Shown here one piece after another: positions 1 through 10,889 of a DNA stretch of 64,000 nucleotides; positions within the stretch are counted from its first letter, which is position 1, and each line of letters begins with the position of its first letter. The DNA lies in NCBI RefSeq assembly GCF_000699445.3, contig NC_067195.1:62657591-62721590 (forward strand). The letters run 5' to 3'. This stretch comes from Schistosoma haematobium. Lineage: Eukaryota; Platyhelminthes; Trematoda; Strigeidida; Schistosomatidae. The position numbers were made by a program, and so were the translations under genes. Below the pieces are notes generated by a model, which was given only the letters and a program-made list of their open reading frames with translations, was not told the origin of the DNA and made no database searches.

Positions 1-45
1 ATAGTTCTTCTGAACGACATCATCAGCACAAACCTCAGGTAGAAT
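1..45 (-). ncRNA. HHR-3 hammerhead-like motif, cut by window edge
   Basis: Read on the minus strand, this piece carries CTGATGA (20-26) followed by one arm of the stem-II hairpin found in the other HHR-3 copies (8173-8335, 17612-17660, 52719-52806, 60421-60545). The GAAA half and the cleavage site would lie left of base 1, so the motif is incomplete here and activity cannot be judged. Confidence 0.45.
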
Positions 46-485
46 ACACAATTATTTGTCTCTTTCAGTCCTCTACAACTATATAACTGGGAATTAAAGT
101 GGGATAATATATAAATTACTTCTTTTATATTATTAAGCTGTACAACAGCCATGTACTTTGTCAAGTGGGAATGAATATAAAATGTATCCATACCTGGTTA
201 GAAGTTAAGTAATGTATGTAATAAATAAGTGCCTTAAACATTCGATTTCAAAACAAATGTTTGATTATTCTTTCTAAAATTATCTGTTAGCTGAATTTAC
301 ACTAAACAATGGCGTAGATACATAATTCAATAAATATAAATTACTAATACTGGTTTGGCCTACATTGTGGTAACTGTTTATAAACAGCCATTGCTTCTTG
401 ATATCTTGAAGAAGCATTTAAAAAATGGGAGCTCGGAAATCGTAGAATATATGCATATTCTTTAGCCAAAAGACCGTTCTGCCAT

Positions 486-525
<40 letters not shown>

Positions 526-835
526 TACTTTGTGAGACAAAAGAATACGCTAACACAGAATTCTTAGATTACATTTACGTATCAGACTAATTTTTTATAA
601 ACTATGGCTATTATTTATCTAAAATATAATTAGCTAAGAATCCATAACAATTGAACAGGTAATATCGATGTTCATGTTTTTATTATTTGTTTATAAGTGT
701 TTTAATCTTCCCACTGTTAATGTTAAACACTGAATTTTCGATGTCTCTTTCAGCTTCCACGCATCTTGTGAGAATGTTTTTGATATTGTCGTTAAGCCAC
801 ATGTATTTAAGTAAGGATAGATAGTAAAAAGCAAT
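46..835. other. A+T-rich spacer, nothing recognised
   Basis: No coding region, RNA gene or recognisable repeat was seen apart from the TA microsatellite at 488-525. Confidence 0.5.
488..525. repeat. (TA)n microsatellite
   Basis: Uninterrupted alternating TA of about 38 bp; self-complementary and prone to length change. Confidence 0.95.
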
Positions 836-839
836 TGAA

Positions 840-1012
840 TTTGGGATGATCGAATCGTCCTACTTGAGACTGGTCAGTTGAATGTTTGTAGTGAATGGTA
901 CTGGGTTTGAATTCTGGATTGAATATAAAATCTGTGGCGCAAGCACCTCTGGATGACGAATCCTAAATGGGATGAAATGTATGTAATGAATTTTACTGCT
1001 AGCTAGTATCCA
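840..1012 (+). mobile_element. Sm-alpha-like SINE, degenerate
   Basis: A box-B-like string (gggtttgaattctgg, near 903) is followed about 40 bp on by a decayed hammerhead (ATGACGA then a TCC...GGA stem and GAAA, 953-985) and by the conserved SINE tail containing ctgctagctagtatccatct. The order tRNA-like head, ribozyme, tail matches the better copies at 5565-5880 and 25490-25774. The first core base is A instead of C, so the ribozyme is probably dead. Confidence 0.6.
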
Positions 1013-2095
1013 TCTTCATTTAAATACCTGTTTTTGTTTTTAATTAATGAATTAATCAGGAGGACTTCAAATATAAAACAGAATATTCCTAACTAAACTA
1101 CTGATATTGATTAATGAAATCGACATTTACGTCCATAGCCACCATATTATCACTGAGATGATGGCAATGATATATAATAAAAAATATATTTATCATTAAC
1201 TTTCTACACAAAACTCAATTAATTTGAAGCTATCAAATTCTTAATTTATGTTCGGCACTTGAGATATGAATTTTAAATTGTTAAAGTAGATAGACTCTAG
1301 TTCCTAATATAAGTTGACCTAAATTGTCCAACAAATTAATTATTTAAATTTCTAACCTTGTTGTCCATCATTGACGAATATAATTCAGTGATTGTTAAAC
1401 ATGTGAAATGTTCAACCACAATGTAATCAGTTTAAAGGTGTATAAACTACATCTGAAAATTGTTATCAGTTGCTTCAACTTCAGCACGTCCAACTATGAT
1501 ACAAATACTCTGCAATTTATAAAAATGTTGTGAAAATGCATGTTAAGATCCTAATATCTAGCAAATGTGTTTATGATGAAATGTTAGTGACACAAATGGT
1601 ATCTAAATTAATTTTCTTGTATTTCTGAAACATTATATTAATCGTTTAAAGATTCCCGTCATATTAAAAGACTAGTATTTGAACATTATATTAAGTTTAA
1701 TTTCAAAAACCACCTTTCATTGTTTAATTTAAAACAAGAGTTACCCCTCTGTTTTACAATTTTGTTTTACTGAAGTTAAATTTGTGAAGCATATTTTGGA
1801 TCATAGATACTGGAAATTAACGCATGAAGATTGTAAAGTATTCTAAGTAGGACTGTCCACAGTTGGTTATTCAACTGTTTAACAGACTTATTAAGTGTTA
1901 AATCACTAAAAGTTTGTTCTACATGAACTGTCATGTAATTATAAAGACAGTTGTTATGATACAGTAAAGTAGTTTTCCAAGCATATTTTCTAAATCTAAA
2001 AGTCTATCACTTATCGATAAAACCTTAGTTCTAGTTATCATTGTAAGTGACAAACTTTAGGGTATTTCAATTACCTAGTCTGTTCACTTTTATTT
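1013..2095. other. A+T-rich spacer, nothing recognised
   Basis: No supported gene or repeat family was seen. Confidence 0.45.
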
Positions 2096-2222
2096 AATTA
2101 ATACATAATTTCACTGATTGAAATCATGAGTCAATTGAAGTTAGACCACCATGGAAAACCTGGAAGCATTGGACGGCCGTTTTGTCCAGTATGGGACTTC
2201 TCAGCAGCACGCATCCACGATC

Positions 2223-2672
2223 TTGTAGTGTCGGTTATTATGTTAAGCCCATATACTTTATTCTAACTTCTGGACAGCCCAATCTATTCATTCTACTTGA
2301 GTCATATTTTGACCTTGTTAATTATTCGCTTATCATTCTTCACTGTTTTTATATGAGCGCGTAGGTGTGTGCACACTTCTTATCCCATGTCTCATCACAT
2401 GTCTGTAGTTTATTTCCTCTGCCTATAAATATTGAGTAACGCCTGGCTAGAAATGAGTTGGCTTACCAGCCATCTCCACTGCGCGTCATTTTACTTTGTT
2501 GTATTACATTCACTTTACACACAAAATATATGTATTCAAAGGCCATTCTCGTTAATTGACTTATCTAAATTCCGTTATTTACTAACGTGATTTAAGTCGA
2601 TGATTGTATACGAGGATAGGTGAAAATAAGCACTCTTACAACCTAAATGGAGTCAGGTCCACGGGCCACTAA
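2223..2672. mobile_element. Solo LTR with GATC target duplication
   Basis: A 450-bp segment begins TTGTAGTG and ends CACTAA, and is flanked by GATC on both sides (2219-2222, 2673-2676), where the interrupted HHR-2 sequence has a single GATC. It aligns end to end with 61241-61692. Inside is a TATA-like cctataaatattgag followed by the shared gagttggctta, as expected for an LTR promoter and transcript start. There is no internal retrotransposon sequence, so this is a solo LTR left by LTR-LTR recombination. The 4-bp duplication suits a Gypsy-type element (inference); which schistosome family it is I cannot say. Confidence 0.72.
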
Positions 2673-2722
2673 GATCCCGCATCCCGTGGGACTCGAAACC
2701 AGGACCCATCGGATCGTGGATG

Positions 2723-2771
2723 CGTACTGCTGAGGAGTCCCATACTAGGACGAAACGGCCGTCCAGTGTTT
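2723..2771 (+). ncRNA. Hammerhead ribozyme, HHR-2 family, intact core
   Basis: All conserved elements are present: CTGAGGA (2730-2736), a 4-bp stem II GTCC/GGAC with a 7-nt loop (2737-2751), GAAA (2752-2755) and cleavage triplet GTC (2761-2763). Predicted self-cleavage lies between 2763 and 2764. Stem I pairs GTACTG with CAGTGT, including two G-U wobbles. Stem III is the self-complementary ACGGCCGT (2755-2762), too short to form a stable hairpin alone but able to pair between two molecules, as described for schistosome hammerheads. This is the best-preserved ribozyme of its family in the window. Confidence 0.82.
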
Positions 2772-2859
2772 CCAGGTTTTCCATGGTGGTCTATCTTCAA
2801 TTGACTCATGATTTCAACCAGTGAAATTTCTAAAATCTCCACGAAACCCCTTCTGATAA

Positions 2860-4034
2860 TACCTAATTTGCTAAGAATATTTAATTTTACGAATGAAACA
2901 CAAATCTAGTTGTAATGTAATTAGATGTCTGATATTATATGGTAATACCAGATAAAAGTGAAATAGACTATAAATGTTACTTCATAGTTAAGATTAAATA
3001 AATAAATTCATCAATATTCAAATTGTTATTTCTAATAAGTTCCAAGCTTATCATTTACTAGTTCAAATGGTATGTAAAACTCTACTAAACAATTCTACTT
3101 GCTTATATAAACAATATATCATACATTCAATGAAGCATACATACATATAAGAATACAATTTAAAGTATTAAGTATTAGGAATTCATCGTATATATAATTA
3201 TCCTGTTTCTTTTTTAAATCATTAGTTGCACGATCATTTGATGATGCACAACAATATAAAACTGGTTCAAATTGTTATATGGTTGAATAATTTGCTAAAA
3301 AAAATAGTAATTACACTGGAACAAATTTAGCGTGGAATAAAAAACAAAGATGTATGAAGCTAGAAAAACAAGAATTTTTATTTTTTGTTGTTGTTGTTTG
3401 TTTACTGGAAATGGAACATAAATACATTTTAATATTGTTCAGATTCATTATGGGTTATTTTAGACACTTCGGATTGTCAGTTACTTGCGTCTGGATTAGT
3501 ATTTATAACCAACGAATCTACATATACAACTTGAAGAACAGACATGATTTTAATGATAACATGATAAGATTTATCATTTTCTCAAAAGGATAATTTTATA
3601 TTTACTAAATTTACGTCGATGAATTGTGATGAATCAATAGATGACTGATTATGTAGACCAGATTGCATTATTTTACTTCTTAAAACATCTTCCCAAGACT
3701 ATTGACCTTCTTCATATTTGCTTAAAACTATAGATCTAATCATAATACTGTTCAGTTGTTTGTCTCAGAACATGATAGTAGGAAGCAAAATGGATTGTGA
3801 TAGCACTTTTTATCTCAAACTGACATCATTTAAAAAATATATATATATATCCCACCAGTTACAATTTTTTACACGTATCGAGGTACTTATTCAGGTATAA
3901 CTCACGTTTTATTATTGATATGGTTTATTTAGACTCATCTCGCAACCTTATGCTATCTACGATTTTATCAATGAGAAAACACCCTCTCTCCTAGAAGCCA
4001 TTTTACTAATTAATCATTTAAATTTGTTACTTAT
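2860..4034. other. A+T-rich spacer, nothing recognised
   Basis: Only short open frames of low-complexity composition were seen; none resembles a known exon or element. Confidence 0.45.
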
Positions 4035-4573
4035 ACTTGATTAATACAATTGAAGAACATATGGAACTCAAAACAACTTTCAACCAATATCAAAGTGAGA
4101 ATCTTCAATACGAACGTCAAGGCAGTTCTACTGTATGGAGCTGAAACTTGGAGAACTACAACAACTACAATCAAGAAAGTACAAGTATTTATAAATAGCT
4201 GTCTACAAGATACTCAACATCCATTGGCCGGATACCATCAGCAATAGCCTTCTGTGGGAGAGAACAAACCAACTTCCAGCTGAAGAAGAAATTAGGAAAA
4301 GACGATGGAAATGGATAGGACATACATTACGCAAATCGTCAAACTGCACCACGAGGCAAGCCCTAACTTGGAATCCTGAAAGGAAGCGAAAAAGAGGAAG
4401 GCCAAAGAACACATTGCGTCGGATAATAGAATCAGATATGAAAACGATGAATTACAACTGGACGGAGCTAGAAAGGACTGCCCAGGACAGGGTTGGATGG
4501 AGAATGCTGGTGAGCGGCCTATGCTCCTTCACGAGGAGTAACAGGCGTAAGTAAGTAAGTAACTTGATTAATA
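4035..4573 (+). mobile_element. RTE-type LINE 3' end with 12-bp TSD
   Basis: A 5'-truncated non-LTR retrotransposon. Broken frames encode the end of the RTE polymerase: LKNIWNSKQLSTN, then [30 protein letters not shown] and [11 protein letters not shown]. The 3' end is a short (GTAA)n tract, typical of RTE tails. Perfect 12-bp target-site duplications acttgattaata flank it (4035-4046, 4562-4573), placing the insert at 4047-4561. Compared with the copy at 43183-45195 it retains the LKNIWNS...TTTTTIKK stretch deleted there. Stops and a frameshift near 4215 make it non-coding. Confidence 0.88.
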
Positions 4574-4919
4574 ATCAAAAATGTAATCATAAAATCAAAT
4601 TTCACTTAGAAATTACTCCTGTGTACAAACAAATTATAAGCCACTATAATTGACTTTGAAATCAGTTAATGAGAAATAATGTCCTAGTACGTTACACCAG
4701 GATTATAATTTAGTCAAGGTGAATTTAAACGGTTTTATATAATGTGGTGTAGCAATTTTTCAATGGGATTGGTGACATTATTTCAACATTTCTGAATCAC
4801 GGTTTTATACAAAAATTTCAGGGACGTTATGAAGGAAATCACAAGTGAGCGGAGCATTATATTCTAAGGAGATATGTAAAAACTATGAAATTTTTCTAGT
4901 TCAAATCACAAACAAGAAT

Positions 4920-5105
4920 TCCAATGAATGGGATCTCAGTCATCTATAGGTTGAGGATCGGTGCACAAAATGAAAGTAACTAGTTCCAACCCCATGAAGT
5001 GGGGTTATGAATGTCAAATACTAGGATGAAATGGCTGTTCATTGTTCTCTGATTTTCAACATAAGTCCAACTAAGATCAGCTTGTGACTTAAACTGTCAT
5101 AGTTT
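4920..5105 (+). mobile_element. HHR-2 fragment, strongly decayed
   Basis: The string tactaggatgaaatggctgt followed by a tail resembling HHR-2 (gttctctgattttcaac, aagatca) aligns with the second half of the HHR-2 ribozyme and its tail. The CTGANGA half is unrecognisable. Confidence 0.4.
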
Positions 5106-5564
5106 AGTTGAATAGCTTCATAGAGACTGATTAAATTTGTAGGCTGATTCGTTACAAACTTTTGATAGATAAATGCTCTAAATTAAAGACAATTAGAATA
5201 TATTTTAATTTCTTTTAAGCTAAACAAATGTAAAATCACACTTTTTTCATCATTTCTGAGAAGTATTTTTTATACTGTTTGTTCTTCAGTGAATAATTTG
5301 ACTATGGAGCTCATTTATAAATTATGATAAATTTTAAGTCGAAAAATATGTGAGAATATAGAATCTGTTTCATTGGCTAAATTTATTTGTATATAAGAGT
5401 AAATCATGAAGAGGATCTAATTAAAAACAATTTTGTTCGCATATATATGATGTTTCAAAACTTATTCGAAATAATGCTCTATACATTTTCATAGTTGTTT
5501 GTGAAAGGTTAAAAGGAAATCATTATTGAAGTAAACACCAAAATATACTCACCTGGTGTTGTTT

Positions 5565-5880
5565 ACATATATCTTCCAATTGTTATTTAGGACTGAAATT
5601 GAGCAGTCTTTTATTGGCATATGTGTACACTGTGCGGACTGCCTAAATATTGCCTTAATTCACAAGCACTACAGGCAAAGATGGATAATGGTTAGCAGTG
5701 GAATCCAGGACGCTCATTTCATCCTATTTAGGATTCGTCAGCTGGATGAACCTGTGTCGCAGAGTTGATGTTCATTCCGGGACTTGAACCCAATATCGTT
5801 CGCTTCAAAGAACATCGCGTTATCCACTTAGCTATTGAGTCTTGATAGCCACTTGCTTGTGCAATGGGATGAAGTTTTAA
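5565..5880 (-). mobile_element. Sm-alpha SINE with hammerhead
   Basis: Reading leftwards on the minus strand there is a box-A-like TAGCTAAGTGG (about 5834-5824), box-B-like gggttcaagtcc (5791-5780), a hammerhead (5748-5702) and the SINE tail ending near 5570. This is the known architecture of the schistosome Sm-alpha SINE: a tRNA-derived pol III promoter followed by a hammerhead. It has no coding capacity and would depend on LINE machinery for mobility (family knowledge). Confidence 0.82.
5702..5748 (-). ncRNA. Hammerhead ribozyme in Sm-alpha SINE
   Basis: On the minus strand: CTGACGA (5741-5735), stem II of 5 bp ATCCT/AGGAT (5734-5721), GAAA (5720-5717) and GTC (5711-5709), with cleavage expected between 5709 and 5708. 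Stem I ATCCAG/CTGGAT is perfect. The pair closing stem II next to the core is A-U instead of the usual G-C, which may lower activity. Position 7 of the core is C, which is allowed in CTGANGA. Confidence 0.75.
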
Positions 5881-6284
5881 ATTCACTTATCACTCACAGA
5901 ATTCTAATTCACTTCCCTAACATTATATATTGCTGTTTTATCTGAAAAACACATGGATACATTAACAAGAATTTTGAAAATTATCCTCTTTCTTTTTTAA
6001 GTCATTAATTGCACGACCATTTGATGATGCACGACAATTATTTTTAATTTTCTCAAAATCTCATATTTCAAATTTCACATATGATGTAGATAGAAAACAG
6101 CGTGAAATTAAAGTCACTCAATTAAATCAATTTGTAGAAAAGTTTAGTTTTAATATTTATTATATTACATTTTGCCTGATATTGTGAACTCCGGTTGAAG
6201 GGTATAATTGGAGAACTAGAAGATTTCTTTATTAAACATTTATTTAGAGAACGCGAAATCAAAGTTTAAATATGAAACTTGAGG

Positions 6285-6412
6285 TGTAATACTTCAGTGA
6301 ACATCGACCCTGGGATGCAGGTATATCCAGCTGAAGAGTTTTAAATAAGACGACACGTGCGTCCTGGATACCACTGCTAGCCACTATCCATCTTCACCAA
6401 AATATACGTTCA
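6285..6412 (+). mobile_element. Sm-alpha SINE fragment
   Basis: A ribozyme-plus-tail segment: CTGAAGA (6331-6337) fits the CTGANGA core, stem II is well paired (6338-6351) and GTC is at 6361-6363, but GAAA reads GACA (6352-6355), a change at a catalytic A. The tail gctagccactatccatctt follows. The tRNA-like head is missing. Confidence 0.7.
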
Positions 6413-6789
6413 ATTTTTTAATGCCCATAACTTTTTTGGTTTTGTGGAAGTTCGATAGAATTTCGAGGTAAGTTATGTTAAATGAAAATTGACTTTCTAT
6501 GGGAAAACATCAATTAATAATTTCATAATCTTCAATTGGTTAACTTAAGTATAATTCTATCCTTTTCCTATCTATACAGCTAAAGTTTGTCATTTCATAA
6601 TGGTCGTTTTTAATTCTATGCATTTCTTTTCAATTAGATTTCTTATGTTCAACCTAACATCGTTATTCTCTCTCCTTTGCTGTGTATCTTGTTAACTCCT
6701 ATTCACGGTTCAAAATCTGACTATAACTACACAATTATCTAGTTTTGAACTCTTCATAAATGTCCAACTAAAGTCATATATTTCATTTG

Positions 6790-6905
6790 AGTACCGCAGT
6801 GAACATCAACTCTGAGATGCGGGTACATCCAGCTGACGTGTCCTAAATAGAAAGAAACGTGCGTCCTGGATTCCACTGTTTCCCACAGTCTATCTTTACT
6901 TATTA
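6790..6905 (+). mobile_element. Sm-alpha SINE fragment
   Basis: Contains gtacatccagctgacgtg then GAAACGTGCGTC and the SINE tail. The core reads CTGACGT (6833-6839), so the conserved A9 is T, and stem II has lost pairing. It is an inactive relative of the hammerhead at 5702-5748. Confidence 0.7.
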
Positions 6906-6909
6906 TGAA

Positions 6910-8170
6910 CATATACGATGTCATCATTTTTCAAACTAAAGATTTAATAAACTGTTACTTTTATTTAAATGTATAACAATAATCAGAGTTCTAGCTCTGG
7001 CTATTCAACAAATGTTGTTATTGCCTACAGGTCAGGATATAGATGACTATAAGATTTTATTTGCTGTAATTAGAACCAAACTGCAAAGTAGAATCACTAA
7101 TGAAACTTCTGGCAAGGTAAAAAAGAATTTGTCATCTTATGTATTTTTATATCAGTATAATAAAATTATTTATGATGAAAACGAACAGGTTTGCTACTTT
7201 ATATCATGTATTATTCGAGCTATCCAAAATAATAAAAAACCAGATAGCTAATTTGAATCCGATTTCAGACAAACACAATTGTCACGAGGAGAAATATTCC
7301 AATAATTCCAGAAATCATAATTTGCTATATCAAGTAAATATCTAATCATTATCAAATAGGATTATAGTAACTATTTGATACGCTTACGAAAGTTACTTCC
7401 AAGTCAATAACGTAGAATGAGAAATAAACTTAGTAACCTCAGTTCATTGAGGTTGCTTGTTCATCATATTCAGGAGAATCTACCAGCGTGGATTAGGAAA
7501 GGTGGATATTAACCAATTACGTTATCAATTTTGCTACATGTAATATACTCATGACGTTAAGCCTCGAATTCATCTTTGGATAACAACTATAGAATTTAGT
7601 TAAAGATGCCAGGAGATGTACATCTTAGTCTACTTTGTTTAGCACAATTCCGGACCTGAGTTGTAGATATCAAAAGAACTTTTTAGAACCTTAGTTTCCT
7701 TTCTCTTCCATTATTTACTCTTGCGTTTATAAAAGTGATTTTAATTTACTCTACTAATTATTACAGAGATTATTTCTATCCAGATTTCTTGATTATCATT
7801 CTCAATCTTCGTTTCAACTTAATGATACATACAATTACTATATTTACTCACTAACCAAATATTTCTGTTATTCCGTAAATATCTTCCTTTAATGAATTAC
7901 TACATGGTGGTTATAAAATTCACATTAAATTCTCACCTATGAATGTACTTTAACTGAATTCATTTCAAAATTCATCGATTGTAAATTCCAAATTGAAGTG
8001 TAATTTTAAATAATGGACATAAGTGAAAACATATTGTATTCTTTTATCAGAGCAAAAACTTATTTAAATATAAAATGTATCCTAGTTTTAAGCTGTAATC
8101 AATTAACTAGACACCTGAACATGAATGAGTCTTTAGCTATTATCAACTTGGTTGTGAAACAATATAGTAA
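6910..8170. other. A+T-rich spacer, nothing recognised
   Basis: No supported feature was seen. Confidence 0.45.
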
Positions 8171-8172
8171 CT

Positions 8173-8335
8173 GAGATGGTGGAGAAGATTTGCAGCTCAA
8201 GTGGATGATTTTGATGGAATTTCGTTCTCTGAGCTGGATGGTTTGGTTGAACGACATCATCGTTCAGAAGAACGATGAAAGCTCCACGACCAAACCATCC
8301 AGCTCAGAGAACAAAACTCCATCAGGATAGTAACT
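8173..8335. repeat. HHR-3 foldback
   Basis: Arms at 8212-8247 and 8289-8324 are reverse complements with two mismatches in 36 bp. The 41-bp centre holds part of the HHR-3 motif: the stem-II hairpin cgttcagaagaacg, GATGAAAGCTC and the cleavage-side sequence. The left flank (ggtggagaagatttg) matches the minus-strand copy at 60421-60545. This appears to be two HHR-3 pieces joined head to head. Confidence 0.6.
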
Positions 8336-8377
8336 TTTAATCGGAGAATTATTCAACTTGTAATTAAATTCATTTTC

Positions 8378-8600
8378 AGAAGGGGTTTTGCAGAGATTGT
8401 AGTAATTTTAGTATTTGAGATCTTGAGTTGATTGAAGCTAGACCACTATGGAAAACCTGGAAGCAATGTACGACCGTTTCATCCTATTGTGGGACTCCTG
8501 AATAGGACGAAACAGCCATACAATGTTTTCATGTTTTCCATGGTGGTCTAACTTCAATTAACTCATGATCTCAACTATTGAAATTCATTTTTGTTTTCAT
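8378..8600. mobile_element. HHR-2 foldback
   Basis: A minus-strand HHR-2 tail starts with cagaaggggttttg (about 8380) and runs through the ribozyme to tgggactcc (about 8500). The sequence then turns into the plus-strand second half (aggacgaaacagcc, 8505-8518) and tail, ending near 8585. The hinge lies inside stem II of the ribozyme. Neither half is a complete hammerhead. Confidence 0.65.
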
Positions 8601-8891
8601 AAGAATAAATTTATTTGATAAGATATTAAAAAATTAAAATTTATTAAGTATATAAAATGGAGAAAAATACAGTTTAATAAATCATACTGTAAGTATTTGT
8701 TTAAATTGTTCAATCTGTACAAAAGTGCTGTTTTAAAATTTGTATGTGAACATTGCATAAATGAATGCTGCATGATTTGCTTTCTGCTCAAAGAAAAAAG
8801 GTTTTTTTTAGAGTAAATTAATGATTAAATTACAAAATTGTTGTGTTGTTTACAATATGAGAAAATGAGATATTATCAAAGTACATTGTAC

Positions 8892-8897
8892 TTTATT
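8892..8897 (-). promoter_or_regulatory. Polyadenylation signal AATAAA
   Basis: AATAAA on the minus strand, about 86 nt downstream of the stop codon of the exon at 8983-9563, is a plausible 3'-end signal for that transcript. Confidence 0.5.
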
Positions 8898-8982
8898 CAT
8901 ATCTAAAGAGAGAATGAGAGTAAGAGATGAAAATAAATTTGCAAATTACACGTTTTAAAAAAAATATTTTGCTTATTATGAT

Positions 8983-9563
8983 CTAATTGTGTTCCGTAGC
9001 TTTTATTTCACGCTGTATTGGCGGCATCCATGATTCAGGCCAAATGGTATTCATATCATTCCGCTGTTTATCATTTGAAGGCTGTTGAATATAATTTGGA
9101 TGGTTATTCATTGATTCTGCTTTCGGAGCATTATTATACACCTTGTGGGACCATGGATAATTTCCTTGATTATTTGTTTGTGTCAAATAGATATCATCAA
9201 ACGTATCAATATATGAATATAGATCTGGAGGAGGAGGAGGTAATGGTCCTCGTGTCACTCCTTCATTCGTTCCATCAATCTGACTAATACTTACATCCAA
9301 GGGACTTTGTAATTCAGGTATATTATCATATTTTTGCGACGAAGCTGAGTTAGAAGGACTAAGTTCTGATGGTGATGTATGCATAAGCTGAGACTTCTGT
9401 GTATCATCTGATCTTGGGAAATTCTCTGATGTGATATGTGCATGGGGAATTCCTGATACTGTAGAATCATCCTCTTCAAACTCTGAATGATCAAGATCTG
9501 TTTGATTGTCACAAGAAGAAGAAGGCTTATTTCGGTGCTGGCATAAATCTTTTAATGTTTCAG
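8983..9563 (-). CDS. Likely terminal coding exon, unknown protein
   Basis: A 581-bp open segment, read leftwards, begins just after a good splice acceptor (ttgattttgtttatag, AG at 9565-9564) and ends with TAG at 8985-8983; AATAAA follows about 86 nt later. It encodes about 193 residues of Ser/Asn/Gln/Asp-rich sequence with an acidic patch (SEFEEDDS), a six-residue poly-proline run (GPLPPPPPDLYSY) and a Tyr/Trp-rich C-terminus (NYPWSHKVY, NTIWPESWMPP). There is no membrane helix and no recognised domain. Composition and length are far from the retroelement debris around it, which argues for a host gene. The proline run could be an SH3/WW/profilin ligand (inference). The exon starts in a phase needing one base from the preceding exon. 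It may be the 3' end of the gene starting at 37654, but exon 36936-37654 ends with two codon bases, so direct joining would hit a stop. Confidence 0.68.
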
Positions 9564-9579
9564 CTATAAACAAAATCAA

Positions 9580-10140
9580 CGTAAAAGAGAAACAATCGTT
9601 AAAAGTTATCCTTAAGCAGGCGAATTAAAAGTGTTTGTAGTATAACACTATACCAATTTTTTCAAATAATACAAATGTATTTGATAATACAAATATATAG
9701 GTGAATTTTACATGGTTGTTCTAATGCTCTAATGACTCATCAGTTAGATTCCACCTAGTCTTTTGGTTTTTATCATTTCCAGAAAATCATGATAATGATT
9801 TCTTCGAATTTAACTCTGAGATTCATCATAATGTTTTTGTTATTTTTGCCTTATAACAACAGACTAATTATCCATAATTATTTGAAAGATAAGCATTTAA
9901 ACAAAAAGTATTTACAATATGAGTCTCTACAAAATGATTTCATCTGCCATGTTTTAATCTAACATATCTTGACTTTCTATAAATTTAGAATGTTTGATTT
10001 TTGACTCCTAATTTAGAATAAATAATATTCATTCTAAATCTATCTACCTTATTTTAACTAATCTACCATAAAGATATTAGAATAACGATGAAAGCTGTTT
10101 AAATATTGAAGTTACAGTGAAGAAAAGTGATTAGATTTTG
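9580..10140. other. Presumed intron, nothing recognised
   Basis: A+T-rich non-coding sequence upstream (minus sense) of the exon at 8983-9563. Confidence 0.4.
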
Positions 10141-10144
10141 TTTG

Positions 10145-10885
10145 CTCCAAAGGACGGGTTTACTGCGCAGCATTTCATTCCGTCCTACTTTATGGCTGTG
10201 AAACATGGCAGGTAAGAGTAGAGAGTAATCGTAGGTTACTAGTATTCGATCATAGGTATCTTCGGAACATGGCTCGTATAACCTGGGACTACCGAGTAAG
10301 TAATGCAGTTGTTAGGAAACGGGTACTAGGTACGGATGGTAAATCAACTGATGAAGTAGTGAAACTTCATCAGTTGAGATGGCTGGAACATGTGTTAAGT
10401 ATGCCCAACCACCGACTGCCCCGACGTGTGATGTATTATGGTGTAGGAGTAGGTTGGAAGAAAGCTAGGGGCGGCCAGACCAAAACATGGCACAAGTCCA
10501 TGAAGTCACTGACAAGTGAACTGAGTCATGTTGGTAGGTGTAGACTACCTGGTTGGGGACCGCGAGATGATAGCAACCGATGGTTAGAGACACTGAATGA
10601 CATGGCTCAAAATTGTTTGCAATGACGCAGGTGTATCCACTCTTTGTGTCCTCCCAAATTCTAACCTGAATTTTTCATGTCCTTTTTTGCTCTTTCCAAA
10701 TTTATTTCTCTGGATTATATTCCATGAATAACGTCTTCAAACCCTGATCTTTCCGATTACTGCTCATACTTTTACTACCTCTACCACTACGGGGTTTGAA
10801 TGGACAACTGCATCTCTGTGCTAATGTGGTATGGCAACTCGAACTGACGTATGATCGTACGAAGTTCTACGTTGTGACTGACTGA
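10145..10885 (+). mobile_element. RTE-type LINE 3' end, second subfamily
   Basis: An upstream frame gives an LLYGCETW-like motif (10180-10205), and the open frame 10269-10622 (118 aa) continues into the C-terminal tail of a non-LTR polymerase: RITWDYRVSN, VVRKRVLG, LHQLRWLEHVLSMP, RLPRRVM, RGGQTKTWH and LPGWGPRDD. A non-coding 3' region follows, ending in a (TGAC)n-like tract near 10870-10883, typical of RTE tails. It differs in sequence from the RTE copies at 4047, 27480 and 43183, so it is another subfamily. It is 5'-truncated and has no reverse transcriptase core. Confidence 0.82.
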
Positions 10886-10889
10886 CTTA

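Larger units (their letters stand above)
2096..2857. mobile_element. HHR-2 foldback pair split by a solo LTR
   Basis: The left part (2096-2222) is a minus-strand HHR-2 3' end: tail, then a broken hammerhead (CTGAGAA; AAAA in place of GAAA). The LTR at 2223-2672 interrupts it. The minus copy resumes at 2673-2712 with the box-B region, and from about 2713 the strand flips to a plus copy with an intact ribozyme and full tail ending near 2857. The two tails are inverted copies of each other, making a long imperfect foldback. The LTR therefore arrived after the foldback formed. Confidence 0.7.

Noticed and set aside
9018..9287. Plus-strand open frame of 89 codons
   Set aside because: Antisense to the likely terminal exon 8983-9563, which has splice and poly(A) context.
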